A stretch of DNA of 64,000 nucleotides from Elusimicrobium minutum (GTDB lineage Bacteria > Elusimicrobiota > Elusimicrobia > Elusimicrobiales > UBA9959), in assembly GCA_020723765.1 (NCBI GenBank), contig DYIF01000001.1:203652-267651 (forward strand), read 5' to 3'. The first letter of the stretch is position 1. Every line of letters starts with the position of its first letter. The translations under genes were made by a program, and so were the position numbers. The notes beneath the pieces were generated by a model. The model had not been told where the DNA came from. It was given only the letters and a program-made list of their open reading frames with translations, and ran no database searches. Below are positions 27,156 through 35,852 of this stretch, in pieces.

Positions 27156-27183
27156 AGTATAGCAGAAAATTATAAAAAATCAA
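27156..27183 (-). promoter_or_regulatory. Promoter of the riboswitch transcript
   Basis: On the minus strand, TTGATT (27183-27178) lies 16 bases before TATACT (27161-27156), which carries an extended -10 TGC. Transcription would begin near 27150, about 10 bases before the aptamer. Confidence 0.65.
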
Positions 27184-27276
27184 CCCCTTATTCGTATATT
27201 TCCTCTTAATTTAGCCTGACCACTCATACGAACAATCGTCTATATAGATGGGTCATGTCAATAAATGTGTGTAAAT

Positions 27277-28486
27277 TTAATTTAAAGAACTTGAGTATTT
27301 TTTAATTTTTTTCCTTTTCTCTTCTTGTTTTTCGTTATATTCCTTAAATACTTTATACATTATCCTTATTAAACTATCTCTGCTGCTAAATACCCCAATG
27401 CTGTCAGTCCTCGCCTGACTTCCCTGAATACCCGCTCTATCCTGTTTGTCGTCTTTATCAATTTTATTAAATTTCCTTTGTCTTTTATACTTAACTCGTT
27501 TAATGCTTCAAAATGTGCCATCATCTCATCTAAATCCTTCTCTAAACAATTTACTCCCTTAGGACATAATCCAGACCATTTGTTTTTAAATATTTTAAAC
27601 TCAACTAATAACTCGGTTTTAGTTTTAGTTCCATATATTTTTCTTAAATCATTACCGGCTTCTTTTCTGTGCCTATGCGGAAAATAGTTCATAATATTTC
27701 TCATCTTATGAACCCAGCATCTTTGGATCTTTTCTATAGCATTTTTTAACCCGGCATTCCCGTCTATCACACATAACTTTAGCTCCTTACCTTCTATCCC
27801 CCTATGATATAACTCGTTTATAAAATTATTCCACGCTTGTTCGCTCTCGCCATAAGATGCTACCTTAAACCCTATCACTTCACCTATCCCATCTTTGTCT
27901 ATCCCATAAGCCGCCAATACCACCCTTCGCTTTGAACTTATCGGGCTTCTTGGTTTTAAATATACCCAGTCTAATAGAATAATCTCATACCTGTCAACTA
28001 ATTTCCTATTAAGCCATTTATTAACTTCCTCATTTGTCGATTTGGCTATCTTAGACACTGTCCCCCCGCTTATATACCATTCACCTTTAAAAAGTTTCTT
28101 TATCGTCTTCCAGACTTCCCTTACGCTTATCCCTCTAAAAAATATCTCACTTATAACACTGTCTATCCTTTTGCTCCGCCTAACATACCGCTCTATAAAA
28201 CTAAACCTTACTCCCTGACCTCTTAACCGAGGCAAACTGACTACCGTATCACCATAATTCGTTGTCATATACCTTCTACGCTACCCCTTCCTGTAATCAA
28301 CCCTGTTATCATTTCGTTCATACCTTTTAGACCCAACTATTCCTTCAATCTCTAATTCAGCTCATCCTTCTAAATAACGTTTTATCATATTCAATATATA
28401 ATCATCTATTTCCTTATATACTCCGTCTTTAATCCCTCTATAATATCCTGTCAACTCAAAAATAAATCTAACCGAAATTGGTATCG
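27277..28486 (-). pseudogene. Decayed IS256 (mutator) family transposase
   Basis: An open stretch of 299 codons (28268-27369) contains IS256-type landmarks. These are PRLRGQG and ERYVRRSKRIDSVI near the start, the LDWVYLKP strand, CVIDGNAGLKNAI, CWVHKMRNI and TNRIERVFREVRRGL. Upstream the same frame continues with family-like sequence (KRYERNDNRVDYRKG) but is broken by TGA and TAG codons. Downstream, family-like sequence continues in another frame after about 27395 (FSSRDSLIRIMYKVFKEY) to a stop at 27277, so there is also a frameshift. The gene is therefore dead. A GGGTCATGTCAATAA end-like sequence ending in TGTGTAAA lies at 27250-27275. The N-terminal part abuts the integrase-type element. 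Confidence 0.8.
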
Positions 28487-29446
28487 TCTTGTCATAAATA
28501 ACCTAACCATAAATAACCTTCTTTTTTAATAATTTTTCTATACCTTTTAATACTTCCTGGTTTTTTAAATAATTCTTATCCTTTATTACCCTTTTACTTC
28601 TACTTTTCCATATTACATCTAAATTCTTATTTATTAATTAGATCAAAAGGATAATCTGTCGTTTCAGTTTGATGTAGTCGTTTATTTTGGTATTAGATTT
28701 ATCATACTCATAAAGTCTTGTTAGTGGTGTTTTAGGCATATCATATATCTTTTTATATCTTGAACCTATTCTTTGAGTTTTTATAATCTTTACTGATGGC
28801 ATAAAAAGGTTAAAAAATATTCTTAGATTGGCAGAATAGAGGTTATTTAATAATTTCTGAGATTTAGTCCCTTCATATCTATCCCACCCTATGAGTTTCC
28901 TTACATTGCTCCAGTTTTTTTTCAATATGAGCATTATCGTCAAATACATTTCCTGTTATTTATCCTATGACCTTTAACAATCCTGTCTATTGTTGAAGGG
29001 GATATCTTAGTTATAAGTTTAATCTGATAATTATTTAGCTCGTATTTCTTTATAATCCAACCGATATTTTCATCTATTATTACCTTTAGCCTTTTTACCA
29101 TATCCCGCCAAAAACTTCCCAAAGTTCTATTATAGGCGGTTTAATACAATTATATCTGCTTTTCCTGCCACGACCTGATATCTTAATTGTCTTTAGGTTT
29201 AAAGTTATTAAGCAGGGATATTAAATATTTCCTGTTATATCCAAGAATTTTCACAGCTTGGTCTATAACCTCCTCCTTGGATTTCTTGTCTAATTTGTGG
29301 TATTCCAATTTAAGTTTTTCTATATACTTCATACGGGATGAATAATTAAAAGAAGAATCCATAAATATACCTCCTTTAAGCTTATTTTATGCTTAAAAGA
29401 GGAGTAATTAGTCAGAGTTGTTTGGGTTAGGTTATTTTTGACAAGA
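28487..29446 (-). mobile_element. 960-bp integrase-type IS remnant with terminal inverted repeats
   Basis: The left end TCTTGTCATAAATAACCTAA (from 28487) is repeated in inverted orientation at 29446-29425, with 21 of 22 bases matching. The element lies against the broken transposase gene of the IS256 remnant. The flanks share GTATC beside each end (28481-28485 and 29448-29452), compatible with a degraded target duplication. The interior contains only fragments of an integrase-core transposase. Confidence 0.7.
28638..29362 (-). pseudogene. Integrase-core transposase remnant, frameshifted and internally deleted
   Basis: Reading starts at ATG 29362 (59 codons, with GYNRKYLISLLNN near the end). 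It continues in another frame (RGRKSRYNCIKPPIIELWEV), and then in the stretch at 29122-28940 with ISPSTIDRIVKGHR, the usual helix-turn-helix region. It then jumps directly to DDNAHIEKNWSNVRKLIGWD and MPSVKIIKTQRIGSRYKKIYD, the C-terminal part of this family. The central catalytic region is missing. I infer one internal deletion near 28950 and at least two frameshifts. Confidence 0.65.
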
Positions 29447-29490
29447 TGTATCATACTAAAGTTAGATTATATCTGATTTGATTCGCGATC

Positions 29491-29519
29491 TTGACAACAA
29501 ACTTTAAAATTCATATAAT
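29491..29519 (+). promoter_or_regulatory. Consensus sigma-70 promoter of the peptide locus
   Basis: TTGACA (29491-29496) and TATAAT (29514-29519) match the consensus exactly, with a 17-base spacer. The start point would be near 29526, about 23 bases before the precursor-peptide ATG. Confidence 0.8.
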
Positions 29520-29548
29520 GCAAAGTAAATTATAGTTTGGGAGGGAAA

Positions 29549-29752
29549 ATGACAAATCCAGAAAAAAAAGCAATAGATGCTACCGCCGATCTTATATACT
29601 CATTAAATAATAAAATAAAAGAACTTAATATTAATGATATAAAGAAGTTAACCGATAAAGAAAATGCCGCAGCACTTGGTTTAATTGTATGTTGTACTTC
29701 TACACCGGCTAAAGCAGATAATAAAACCAAATCTAAGAATAAAAAGAAATAA
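29549..29752 (+). CDS. Putative modified-peptide (RiPP) precursor, 67 residues
   Basis: The ATG at 29549 follows a GGGAGGG ribosome-binding site; an in-frame TTG 12 bases earlier lies within that site and is less likely. The product has a leader-like first half (amphipathic helix YSLNNKIKELNINDIKKLTD) and then AAALGLIVCCTSTPAK, followed by a strongly basic tail rich in Lys, Asn and Ser. Small size, a Cys-Cys pair and a radical SAM/SPASM gene 13 bases downstream fit a precursor whose core is around the CCTSTPAK segment. I recognise no named precursor family. The pair is AT-rich and lies beside IS remnants, suggesting transfer. Confidence 0.7.
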   Translation: MTNPEKKAIDATADLIYSLNNKIKELNINDIKKLTDKENAAALGLIVCCTSTPAKADNKTKSKNKKK

Positions 29753-29765
29753 AATAATTTAAAAA

Positions 29766-31040
29766 TTGGAAGAAAAAACATATTACTTAAATTCTGATTT
29801 TATTTTCAGGGGAGATCTGGGGTTTAGTCCGGAGTTTGTATCTTATAATATTTTAACCGGAAAATCATACGAGTTAGGAAAAGATTTTTTTAAAGCTGTA
29901 CTACTTTTTTGTAAACTAAATAATTATAGAGAAATCAAGAAAAAATTGGGAATTAAAAATATAGAAAAGCTCAAAAAGTTAAATTTTGTATCGCTGAAAA
30001 AATCCCAAAATAAAGTCTTTCTATATCCAGAAACTAATTTTAAGGTTCCTGTCTGTTATTATCCCAGAGAAATAGAACTACATCTAACCTCTTATTGTAA
30101 TCTTAGATGTAAACATTGTGTTTATGACGTTTCTACTAAAAAGAAAGAGTTTTTAAGCTTTGATATTTTATTTAAATTTCTTGATGAGTTAGAAGAAATT
30201 GGAATTTTTAGATTAATCATATCTGGAGGAGAGCCATTTTTACACAGGGATATAAAGCAAATAATAAAAAAAATAGCGACAAAAAGATATAGAGTAGAAT
30301 TTTTAACAAATGCTGTATTAATTAACAATGAAATAGCCCAAATATTATCTCGCGCAAAAAATATCTCAATAACATATTCTCTTGATGGACATAACCCAAA
30401 TACATGTGATTTTTTAAGAGGAAAAGGTGTTTTTAATAAAGTTTTAAATGCTGTCGATTTAATGAATAAATTTGAAATTAAACATAATTTATGCTGTGTT
30501 TTAAATAAAAGAAATTTTAATTATATTGATAAAATAATTGAACTTGGATATAAACTTAAAAGCTTATCCGTAAATTTTTTGTTTCTTGATCTTATGGGAA
30601 GAGGAGAAAGGCTTGAAAAAGAAGCATTAGATAATCTTGAAATTAAAAATGTATTAAAATATTTAAAAAATATAAAATCAAAAATCCCGGTAAATTTCAT
30701 AAACCAGCTTGATATAGGAAAAGGTAAGTATTCTAATTTTATTTCTTGCGCTGCTGGAACATTTAGATTAGCGGTAAACTCAAACGGAGAAGTCTATCCC
30801 TGTGCTTATGCCTTTAATAATAAAGATTTTATGATTGGTAATATATCAAACTCATCTATTAAAAATTTATGGCATTTAAAAAAGTGGGAATTATTTAGGG
30901 GCGGCATTAAAATTAATGATTTAAAAGAATGTTTAAGTTGTGGTTTGATTAAAAGATGTATGCTTAAAAATTGTAGATTAAGAGCCTTTTCAAAATATGG
31001 AGATATATACGCTAAATATCCTGGTTGTAAAGTTTTATAA
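29766..31040 (+). CDS. Radical SAM/SPASM peptide-modifying enzyme with PqqD-like N-terminus
   Basis: The 424-residue protein starts at TTG 29766, the only start possible after an upstream in-frame stop. Residues 5-85 look like a PqqD/RRE winged helix that binds leader peptides. The radical SAM cluster motif is CNLRCKHC near residue 110, followed by the SGGEPF motif and the FLTNA strand. The C-terminal SPASM region has the expected series of cysteines: SCAAGTFRLAVNSNGEVYPC, then CLSCGLIKRCMLKNC and a final PGC. Such enzymes make thioether or carbon-carbon links in peptides. The neighbour upstream is the likely substrate. No transporter or protease gene follows; the next gene is convergent bamA. 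Confidence 0.85.
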   Translation: MEEKTYYLNSDFIFRGDLGFSPEFVSYNILTGKSYELGKDFFKAVLLFCKLNNYREIKKKLGIKNIEKLKKLNFVSLKKSQNKVFLYPETNFKVPVCYYPREIELHLTSYCNLRCKHCVYDVSTKKKEFLSFDILFKFLDELEEIGIFRLIISGGEPFLHRDIKQIIKKIATKRYRVEFLTNAVLINNEIAQILSRAKNISITYSLDGHNPNTCDFLRGKGVFNKVLNAVDLMNKFEIKHNLCCVLNKRNFNYIDKIIELGYKLKSLSVNFLFLDLMGRGERLEKEALDNLEIKNVLKYLKNIKSKIPVNFINQLDIGKGKYSNFISCAAGTFRLAVNSNGEVYPCAYAFNNKDFMIGNISNSSIKNLWHLKKWELFRGGIKINDLKECLSCGLIKRCMLKNCRLRAFSKYGDIYAKYPGCKVL

Positions 31041-31099
31041 ATATTGTTTAATATCCTACAATAAAAACCACGAATATAAACCATGAAAACAGAAGCAAA

Positions 31100-33406
31100 T
31101 TAAAAAAGATTTCCTATGGTAAAGTAGATATCGGAGAGATTTTCTCCAGGTTTATGGTTAAATCCATAACCCCAGTCTAACCTTATCGGAAATGCCGGCG
31201 TAGTAAATCTTATTCCAAAACCAGCTCCGCATTTAAGTTGATTTAATCCTGAACCTGTTTTAAGCGAAATATTATCAAAGCCTTCCCAGCTATTTCCTAT
31301 ATCGAAAAAGAACGCCCATTGAACTATGGTCCTTTTCTTCTCTCTCGCCAAAGGAAATTTAAACTCGGCATTGGTAACATAATATACCTTACCGCCATCC
31401 TTCGGCCCAATCTGACCGTTTGTATCGTAACCCCTTATGGTATCAGCTCCTCCAAGAAAATATCTTTCATATACCGGAACGTCTTTGGTAGAGCCGAACT
31501 CTTTAACCCACCCAAACCGAGAAGCCACGGAAAACACAAAAGGCCATTCATCTATAGAAAACAATTTCTTGTTGTAAGAATAAGATATGGTGGGTTTATA
31601 AAGGTCTAAATCCCCTCCTAAAAGTCCGCCGAAAACCTCTACCCCCAAACTAAATTTTGTTCCTCTTGTAGGATCCCAAATATAATCTCTTGTGTCCCTT
31701 GTAAATTCCGCGGATATGGAAGACTGAACGCTGGTTCCTTCGGCTATCTCGGATTTATATACATCATCTACGTCGTATATTTTTATTTTTTCATAAGAAT
31801 ATGAAAAATTAACTCCGTACTTATCGTCCTCAAACCTCGGCCCTAAACTCACTCTTCCGCCGGTTCTCTTTTCTGTATATGCGGAGTATGTGGTGGAATA
31901 AGACCTGTATCTTCTATTGTTAAAAAGACTTACCCCTAAAGATGTAGGCTTATCGTTTAACCAGGGGGTTGTCCAGTTAACGGAGTAGTCCTGAACCCTT
32001 TTTCCAAAATTCCAGTTAAGTGAAAACCTTTGAGCAAGCCCGAACATATTCATATGAGACACCGAAAGCATACCGACAAAGCCGTCTCTTGAAGAAATCC
32101 CGGCACCGGCTGTAAGCATTCCCGGTTTCCCTTCCGTTACGTCAAAAACAAGATCTACAGTGTCCGGGGAATCCGCGGGATTTATCATAAGCTCTACATT
32201 TTCTATAAAACCTAAGTTAAATATTTTTTCCTGGCTTCTTCTCACTTTTGAAAGCGAAAAAACATCCCCTTCTTTCTGAACTATTTCCCTTTTAAAAACT
32301 TTGGTTTTTGTAGACTTATTTCCTTCAACATCTATGTATCTAACATATATCGGGAAATTTTCCTCAAGGACATAACTCAGATCTATGTAATTATCTCTGT
32401 AAGACGAAACGGTCGAAACGATAACTTTAAGATACCCCTTATCGGCATATCTTTCCTGTATATTTCTTATTGTATCGGTTAATTTTTCATCTTTAAAAAT
32501 ATTTCCCTTTTGGTACTCTACCGCGCCCATAAGTTCAGCCGAGTTATAAACCATATTGCCAGAAAATGAGGTATCGCCGAAAAAATATTTACCCCCTTCT
32601 TCAAGCTTAATATTTATATCGGCGTATTTTCCTTCTCTAAAATTAAAAGTAGAATCTATAATTTTAAAATCGGCAAAACCGTTATTTTTATAAAAATTTT
32701 CTATTTCGTTAAAATCCTTCTTCAAATCTTCTTCCGAAAAAACCTTTTTCGGCCTATTCTTCATCTTTTTTACGATTTTTTTTGTTTTAAAAGATTTAAC
32801 CCCGTCTATAACCAAATTACCTACTACAACCTTTTCTCCTTCGGATATATTCAAATTCAAAATCGCTTTGTTGGTTTGAGAATCTATTTTTACGTCATAA
32901 TTAATATTTGCGTTTATATAGCCTTTTTCTTTATATTTTTTGTATATTTTGGATATATCTTCTTTTAATTTAACATCGTCGTAGAAATCCCCTTTACCCA
33001 GGTCCATTTCGGATTTTACGCTCGATCTGGATATTTTCTTGGCTCCGTTTACGACAATGTCTTCTATATAAGGTTTTTCGTAAATCGTATATATTACCTT
33101 TATCGGATTAGTATCCCCGACAACCGAAAAATTCTTAGTGGATATCTTTTTGTCCTCGCTATAAACCAGCTCCACACTTACTCTTTCAAGACTGCCTAAA
33201 TTAATAAGATTTTCTATATCCGTTTTTTTGTCTTCTTCGTAATAAAGCTTACCTTTTTTAGCTCTTACAGTTTTGAGTATAACTTTAGGTTTTAAGTTTT
33301 TGACTCCCAAAACCTCTATCTCATTAACCTGCCATGGCCCGGAGATTGGCGAAGCAGAAAAAAGATTAGTTATAAAACCTAAAAAAATTATCAAAAAAAG
33401 CTTCAT
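31100..33406 (-). CDS. bamA: BamA outer-membrane protein assembly factor
   Basis: The 768-residue protein begins with a signal peptide (MKLFLIIFLGFITNLFSA). Residues about 25-430 hold successive POTRA domains, recognisable by motifs such as VNEIEVLGVKNL, EDIVVNGAKKI and VGNLVIDGVKSF. The C-terminal half is the Omp85 beta-barrel, with the conserved YFLGGADTIRGYD (the RGY lid-loop motif) and a terminal Phe after TIGNL. It inserts beta-barrel proteins into the outer membrane, which shows a diderm cell. Its ATG overlaps the stop of the upstream inositol-phosphate synthase gene (ATGA), so the two are coupled. Length is typical of BamA. Confidence 0.95.
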   Translation of the reverse strand: MKLFLIIFLGFITNLFSASPISGPWQVNEIEVLGVKNLKPKVILKTVRAKKGKLYYEEDKKTDIENLINLGSLERVSVELVYSEDKKISTKNFSVVGDTNPIKVIYTIYEKPYIEDIVVNGAKKISRSSVKSEMDLGKGDFYDDVKLKEDISKIYKKYKEKGYINANINYDVKIDSQTNKAILNLNISEGEKVVVGNLVIDGVKSFKTKKIVKKMKNRPKKVFSEEDLKKDFNEIENFYKNNGFADFKIIDSTFNFREGKYADINIKLEEGGKYFFGDTSFSGNMVYNSAELMGAVEYQKGNIFKDEKLTDTIRNIQERYADKGYLKVIVSTVSSYRDNYIDLSYVLEENFPIYVRYIDVEGNKSTKTKVFKREIVQKEGDVFSLSKVRRSQEKIFNLGFIENVELMINPADSPDTVDLVFDVTEGKPGMLTAGAGISSRDGFVGMLSVSHMNMFGLAQRFSLNWNFGKRVQDYSVNWTTPWLNDKPTSLGVSLFNNRRYRSYSTTYSAYTEKRTGGRVSLGPRFEDDKYGVNFSYSYEKIKIYDVDDVYKSEIAEGTSVQSSISAEFTRDTRDYIWDPTRGTKFSLGVEVFGGLLGGDLDLYKPTISYSYNKKLFSIDEWPFVFSVASRFGWVKEFGSTKDVPVYERYFLGGADTIRGYDTNGQIGPKDGGKVYYVTNAEFKFPLAREKKRTIVQWAFFFDIGNSWEGFDNISLKTGSGLNQLKCGAGFGIRFTTPAFPIRLDWGYGFNHKPGENLSDIYFTIGNLF

Positions 33407-34755
33407 TTCTTTTTAGGAGGTTTTGGTATTATCGGCTTGAATTTGTTTTCGTAATAATCGAGCCCGCTATGGTCTATTATCTCCTCGTGCATCAAAAGCC
33501 TTAATGTGTTTTTAAGTTTCATATGTTGTATGAAAAGGTCGTTCTCCGGCTTTAAATCCGGCCTGTGCATCGGAGATTTAAAGAAAAAACTCATCCATTC
33601 CTGTATTCCCTTAAGCCCCGCTCTTTGAGCGAAATCAAGAAATAAAAGGATGTCCAGCATAACCGGAGCGGCGAGAATCGAGTCTCTGCATAAGAAATTT
33701 ATCTTTATCTGCATAGGCATATTCATCCAGCCGAATATATCTATATTATCCCATCCTTCTTTAGCGTCTCCTCTCGGCGGATAATAATCTATTCTCACTT
33801 TATGGTATATATTGGAATACAAATCCGGATACAAATCCGGTTCCAGAATCGTATCTAAAACGGATTTTTTACTCTTCTCTTTTGTTTTAAAAGAGCCCTC
33901 ATCGTCCAATACAAGCCCGTCTCTATTGCCTAATATGTTTGTGGAATACCAACCTCTTACTCCAAGCATTCTGGCTTTAAGACCGGGAGCGAGTATAGTT
34001 TTCATCAAAGTTTGTCCGGTCTTAAAATCCTTTCCGGCGATGGGAACGCCGTTTAATTCGCTTAACTCCACAAGTGCGGGAATGTCCGCACTTAAATTGG
34101 GAGCCCCGTTTGCGTAAGGAACCTTGCTTTTAAGCGCGGCGTATGCGTAGATCATGGACGGGGAAATATAAGGCGAGTTCTTTTTAAGCCCCTCTTCGAA
34201 TTTTTTCAAAGAAGAATGAACATCCTTTTCTTCTATGAAAACCTCGGTAGATCCCGCCCAAACCATAACAGCTCTGGATGTTTTATTTTCGGAGCAGAAT
34301 TTTTTAATATCTTCCATCAGCATTAAGGCCAAATCCATTTTTGTTTTCGCTTTTTTCATTATGGAAGGATTTAAATTTTTAACAAATTTTTTATCGAATA
34401 CCGCGGGCATCGGTTTTATTTCCGATAACTCGTCTTTTACCGGTCTTAGCTGCTCTTGTGAAAAAACTTCGCATTTTAAAGCCGCTTCATAAATCGAATC
34501 GTCGTAAATATCCCAACCGCCGAAAACCAGATCTTCAAGGTTTGCGATGGAAACAAATTCTTTTATTAGAGGATTTCTGTTTTCATATCTTTTACCCAAT
34601 CTTATCCTTTGCATCTGGGTTATCGAACCGAAAGGCTTTCCTATCCCTTTTTTCACCATCTCAACTCCGGCTATCAAAGTACTTGTAACGGCTCCCATTC
34701 CGGGAATTAAAACAGCCAATTTGCCTTCCGCTTTTTTTATTTCCTCTTTTTTCAT
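33403..34755 (-). CDS. ino1: Inositol-3-phosphate synthase
   Basis: The 450-residue protein fits the myo-inositol-1-phosphate synthase family, which isomerises glucose-6-phosphate to inositol-3-phosphate with NAD. The NAD-binding start is AVLIPGMGAVTSTLIAGVE. Family signatures follow: GGWDIYDDSIYEAA, VPYANGAPNLSADIPAL, AGKDFKTGQTLMKT and STNILGNRDGLVL, with the catalytic lysine region around GKDFKTGQT. The product would feed inositol phospholipids or other inositol compounds. The gene ends in an ATGA overlap with bamA, tying its expression to outer-membrane assembly. It is fairly long for a bacterial form but lacks obvious extra domains. Confidence 0.9.
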   Translation of the reverse strand: MKKEEIKKAEGKLAVLIPGMGAVTSTLIAGVEMVKKGIGKPFGSITQMQRIRLGKRYENRNPLIKEFVSIANLEDLVFGGWDIYDDSIYEAALKCEVFSQEQLRPVKDELSEIKPMPAVFDKKFVKNLNPSIMKKAKTKMDLALMLMEDIKKFCSENKTSRAVMVWAGSTEVFIEEKDVHSSLKKFEEGLKKNSPYISPSMIYAYAALKSKVPYANGAPNLSADIPALVELSELNGVPIAGKDFKTGQTLMKTILAPGLKARMLGVRGWYSTNILGNRDGLVLDDEGSFKTKEKSKKSVLDTILEPDLYPDLYSNIYHKVRIDYYPPRGDAKEGWDNIDIFGWMNMPMQIKINFLCRDSILAAPVMLDILLFLDFAQRAGLKGIQEWMSFFFKSPMHRPDLKPENDLFIQHMKLKNTLRLLMHEEIIDHSGLDYYENKFKPIIPKPPKKK

Positions 34756-34819
34756 AATAAAATCTCCTTAAGATTTAATAAAACATAATAGCCAAGTTAT
34801 ATTATATCACAATTTTAAA

Positions 34820-35839
34820 TTAGTAAAATAAACTCTCTTTATCCGCCGGATTTATTTTATGATTTAAAATCTTATATATCCATATTTGATACGCAACGAC
34901 TATCGGAACGAATATCAAAGCCACAATCGTCATTATTTTTAGCGTATAAAAACTGGAAGAAGAATTAAAAATACTTACGTTAAATTCGACATTTTTGGAA
35001 GGAATTAAATTTGGATACTGCGAAGCAAACCCGCCGGCAAACCAGAATATCATAAAGACAAAAGATTTCAAGAAAGAAATATAATCTCTGCCCTTATCGA
35101 TCGATTTTTTAATAAGAATAATCATAAATGCCGCCAATCCGTAAAAAACAACCGTGAGATATCCCGAAAAAGAATTTAAATTAAAATTTGGGTTCAAAGT
35201 ATGCGGGATAAACAGAATAAAAATTCCAAACAAAAAAGCCGAAACATACCATGTTTTTCTAACAACTCCGTATATCCTCAGTTTAAACTCTCCTTCTATT
35301 TTGTAATAAAGCCACAATGCGCCATGCATACAAACAAAAACAACAAAAGTAAAACCCGTTAAAATACCGTTAAAATTTAAAAGCCCCAATGTTCCTTCGG
35401 TATATCCTTTTTCGGTTATGTTTACCGCAGACCAAATATTGCCGAAAGCAACGCCTAAAAGAAAAACAGGCAACAGGCTTCCGACAAAAATAAAAACATC
35501 CCATATTTTTTTGCTTTCGGTTTTTCCCCTCATCTCAAAAGAAACTCCTCTTAATATAAGCCCTATCAGAACCATAAAAAGCGGAATATAAAACCAGCTA
35601 AACATATCCGCATAAGCTTTCGGAAAAGCGGCAAATGTAGCTCCGCCCGCGGTAATAAGCCAAACCTCGTTTCCATCCCAGAAAGGACCTACCGTATTTA
35701 TAACCGCTCTTTTTTCATCATCGTTTTTGGATATAAAATTCATCAATATGCCACTACCCAAGTCAAAACCGTCTAAAGCAAAATAAACTACCCACAAAAC
35801 GGACCACAAAACAAACCATGTTATCTGAAGCGATTCCAT
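34820..35839 (-). CDS. cydB: Cytochrome bd oxidase subunit II
   Basis: The 339-residue polytopic membrane protein starts with WFVLWSVLWVVYFALDGFDL, the hallmark of CydB, followed by GSGIL and VGPFWDGNEVWLITAGGATF. About eight or nine membrane segments are visible. CydB pairs with CydA to form the quinol oxidase that reduces oxygen at low concentration. The start lies 13 bases after the cydA stop, giving a classical cydAB operon. No cydCD genes are nearby; the ABC exporter at 58-60 kb lacks a clear link. Confidence 0.94.
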   Translation of the reverse strand: MESLQITWFVLWSVLWVVYFALDGFDLGSGILMNFISKNDDEKRAVINTVGPFWDGNEVWLITAGGATFAAFPKAYADMFSWFYIPLFMVLIGLILRGVSFEMRGKTESKKIWDVFIFVGSLLPVFLLGVAFGNIWSAVNITEKGYTEGTLGLLNFNGILTGFTFVVFVCMHGALWLYYKIEGEFKLRIYGVVRKTWYVSAFLFGIFILFIPHTLNPNFNLNSFSGYLTVVFYGLAAFMIILIKKSIDKGRDYISFLKSFVFMIFWFAGGFASQYPNLIPSKNVEFNVSIFNSSSSFYTLKIMTIVALIFVPIVVAYQIWIYKILNHKINPADKESLFY

Positions 35840-35852
35840 ACAAAATCCTCCT

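Noticed and set aside
29537..29548. TTG at 29537 as the start of the peptide precursor
   Set aside because: It overlaps the ribosome-binding site that serves ATG 29549.
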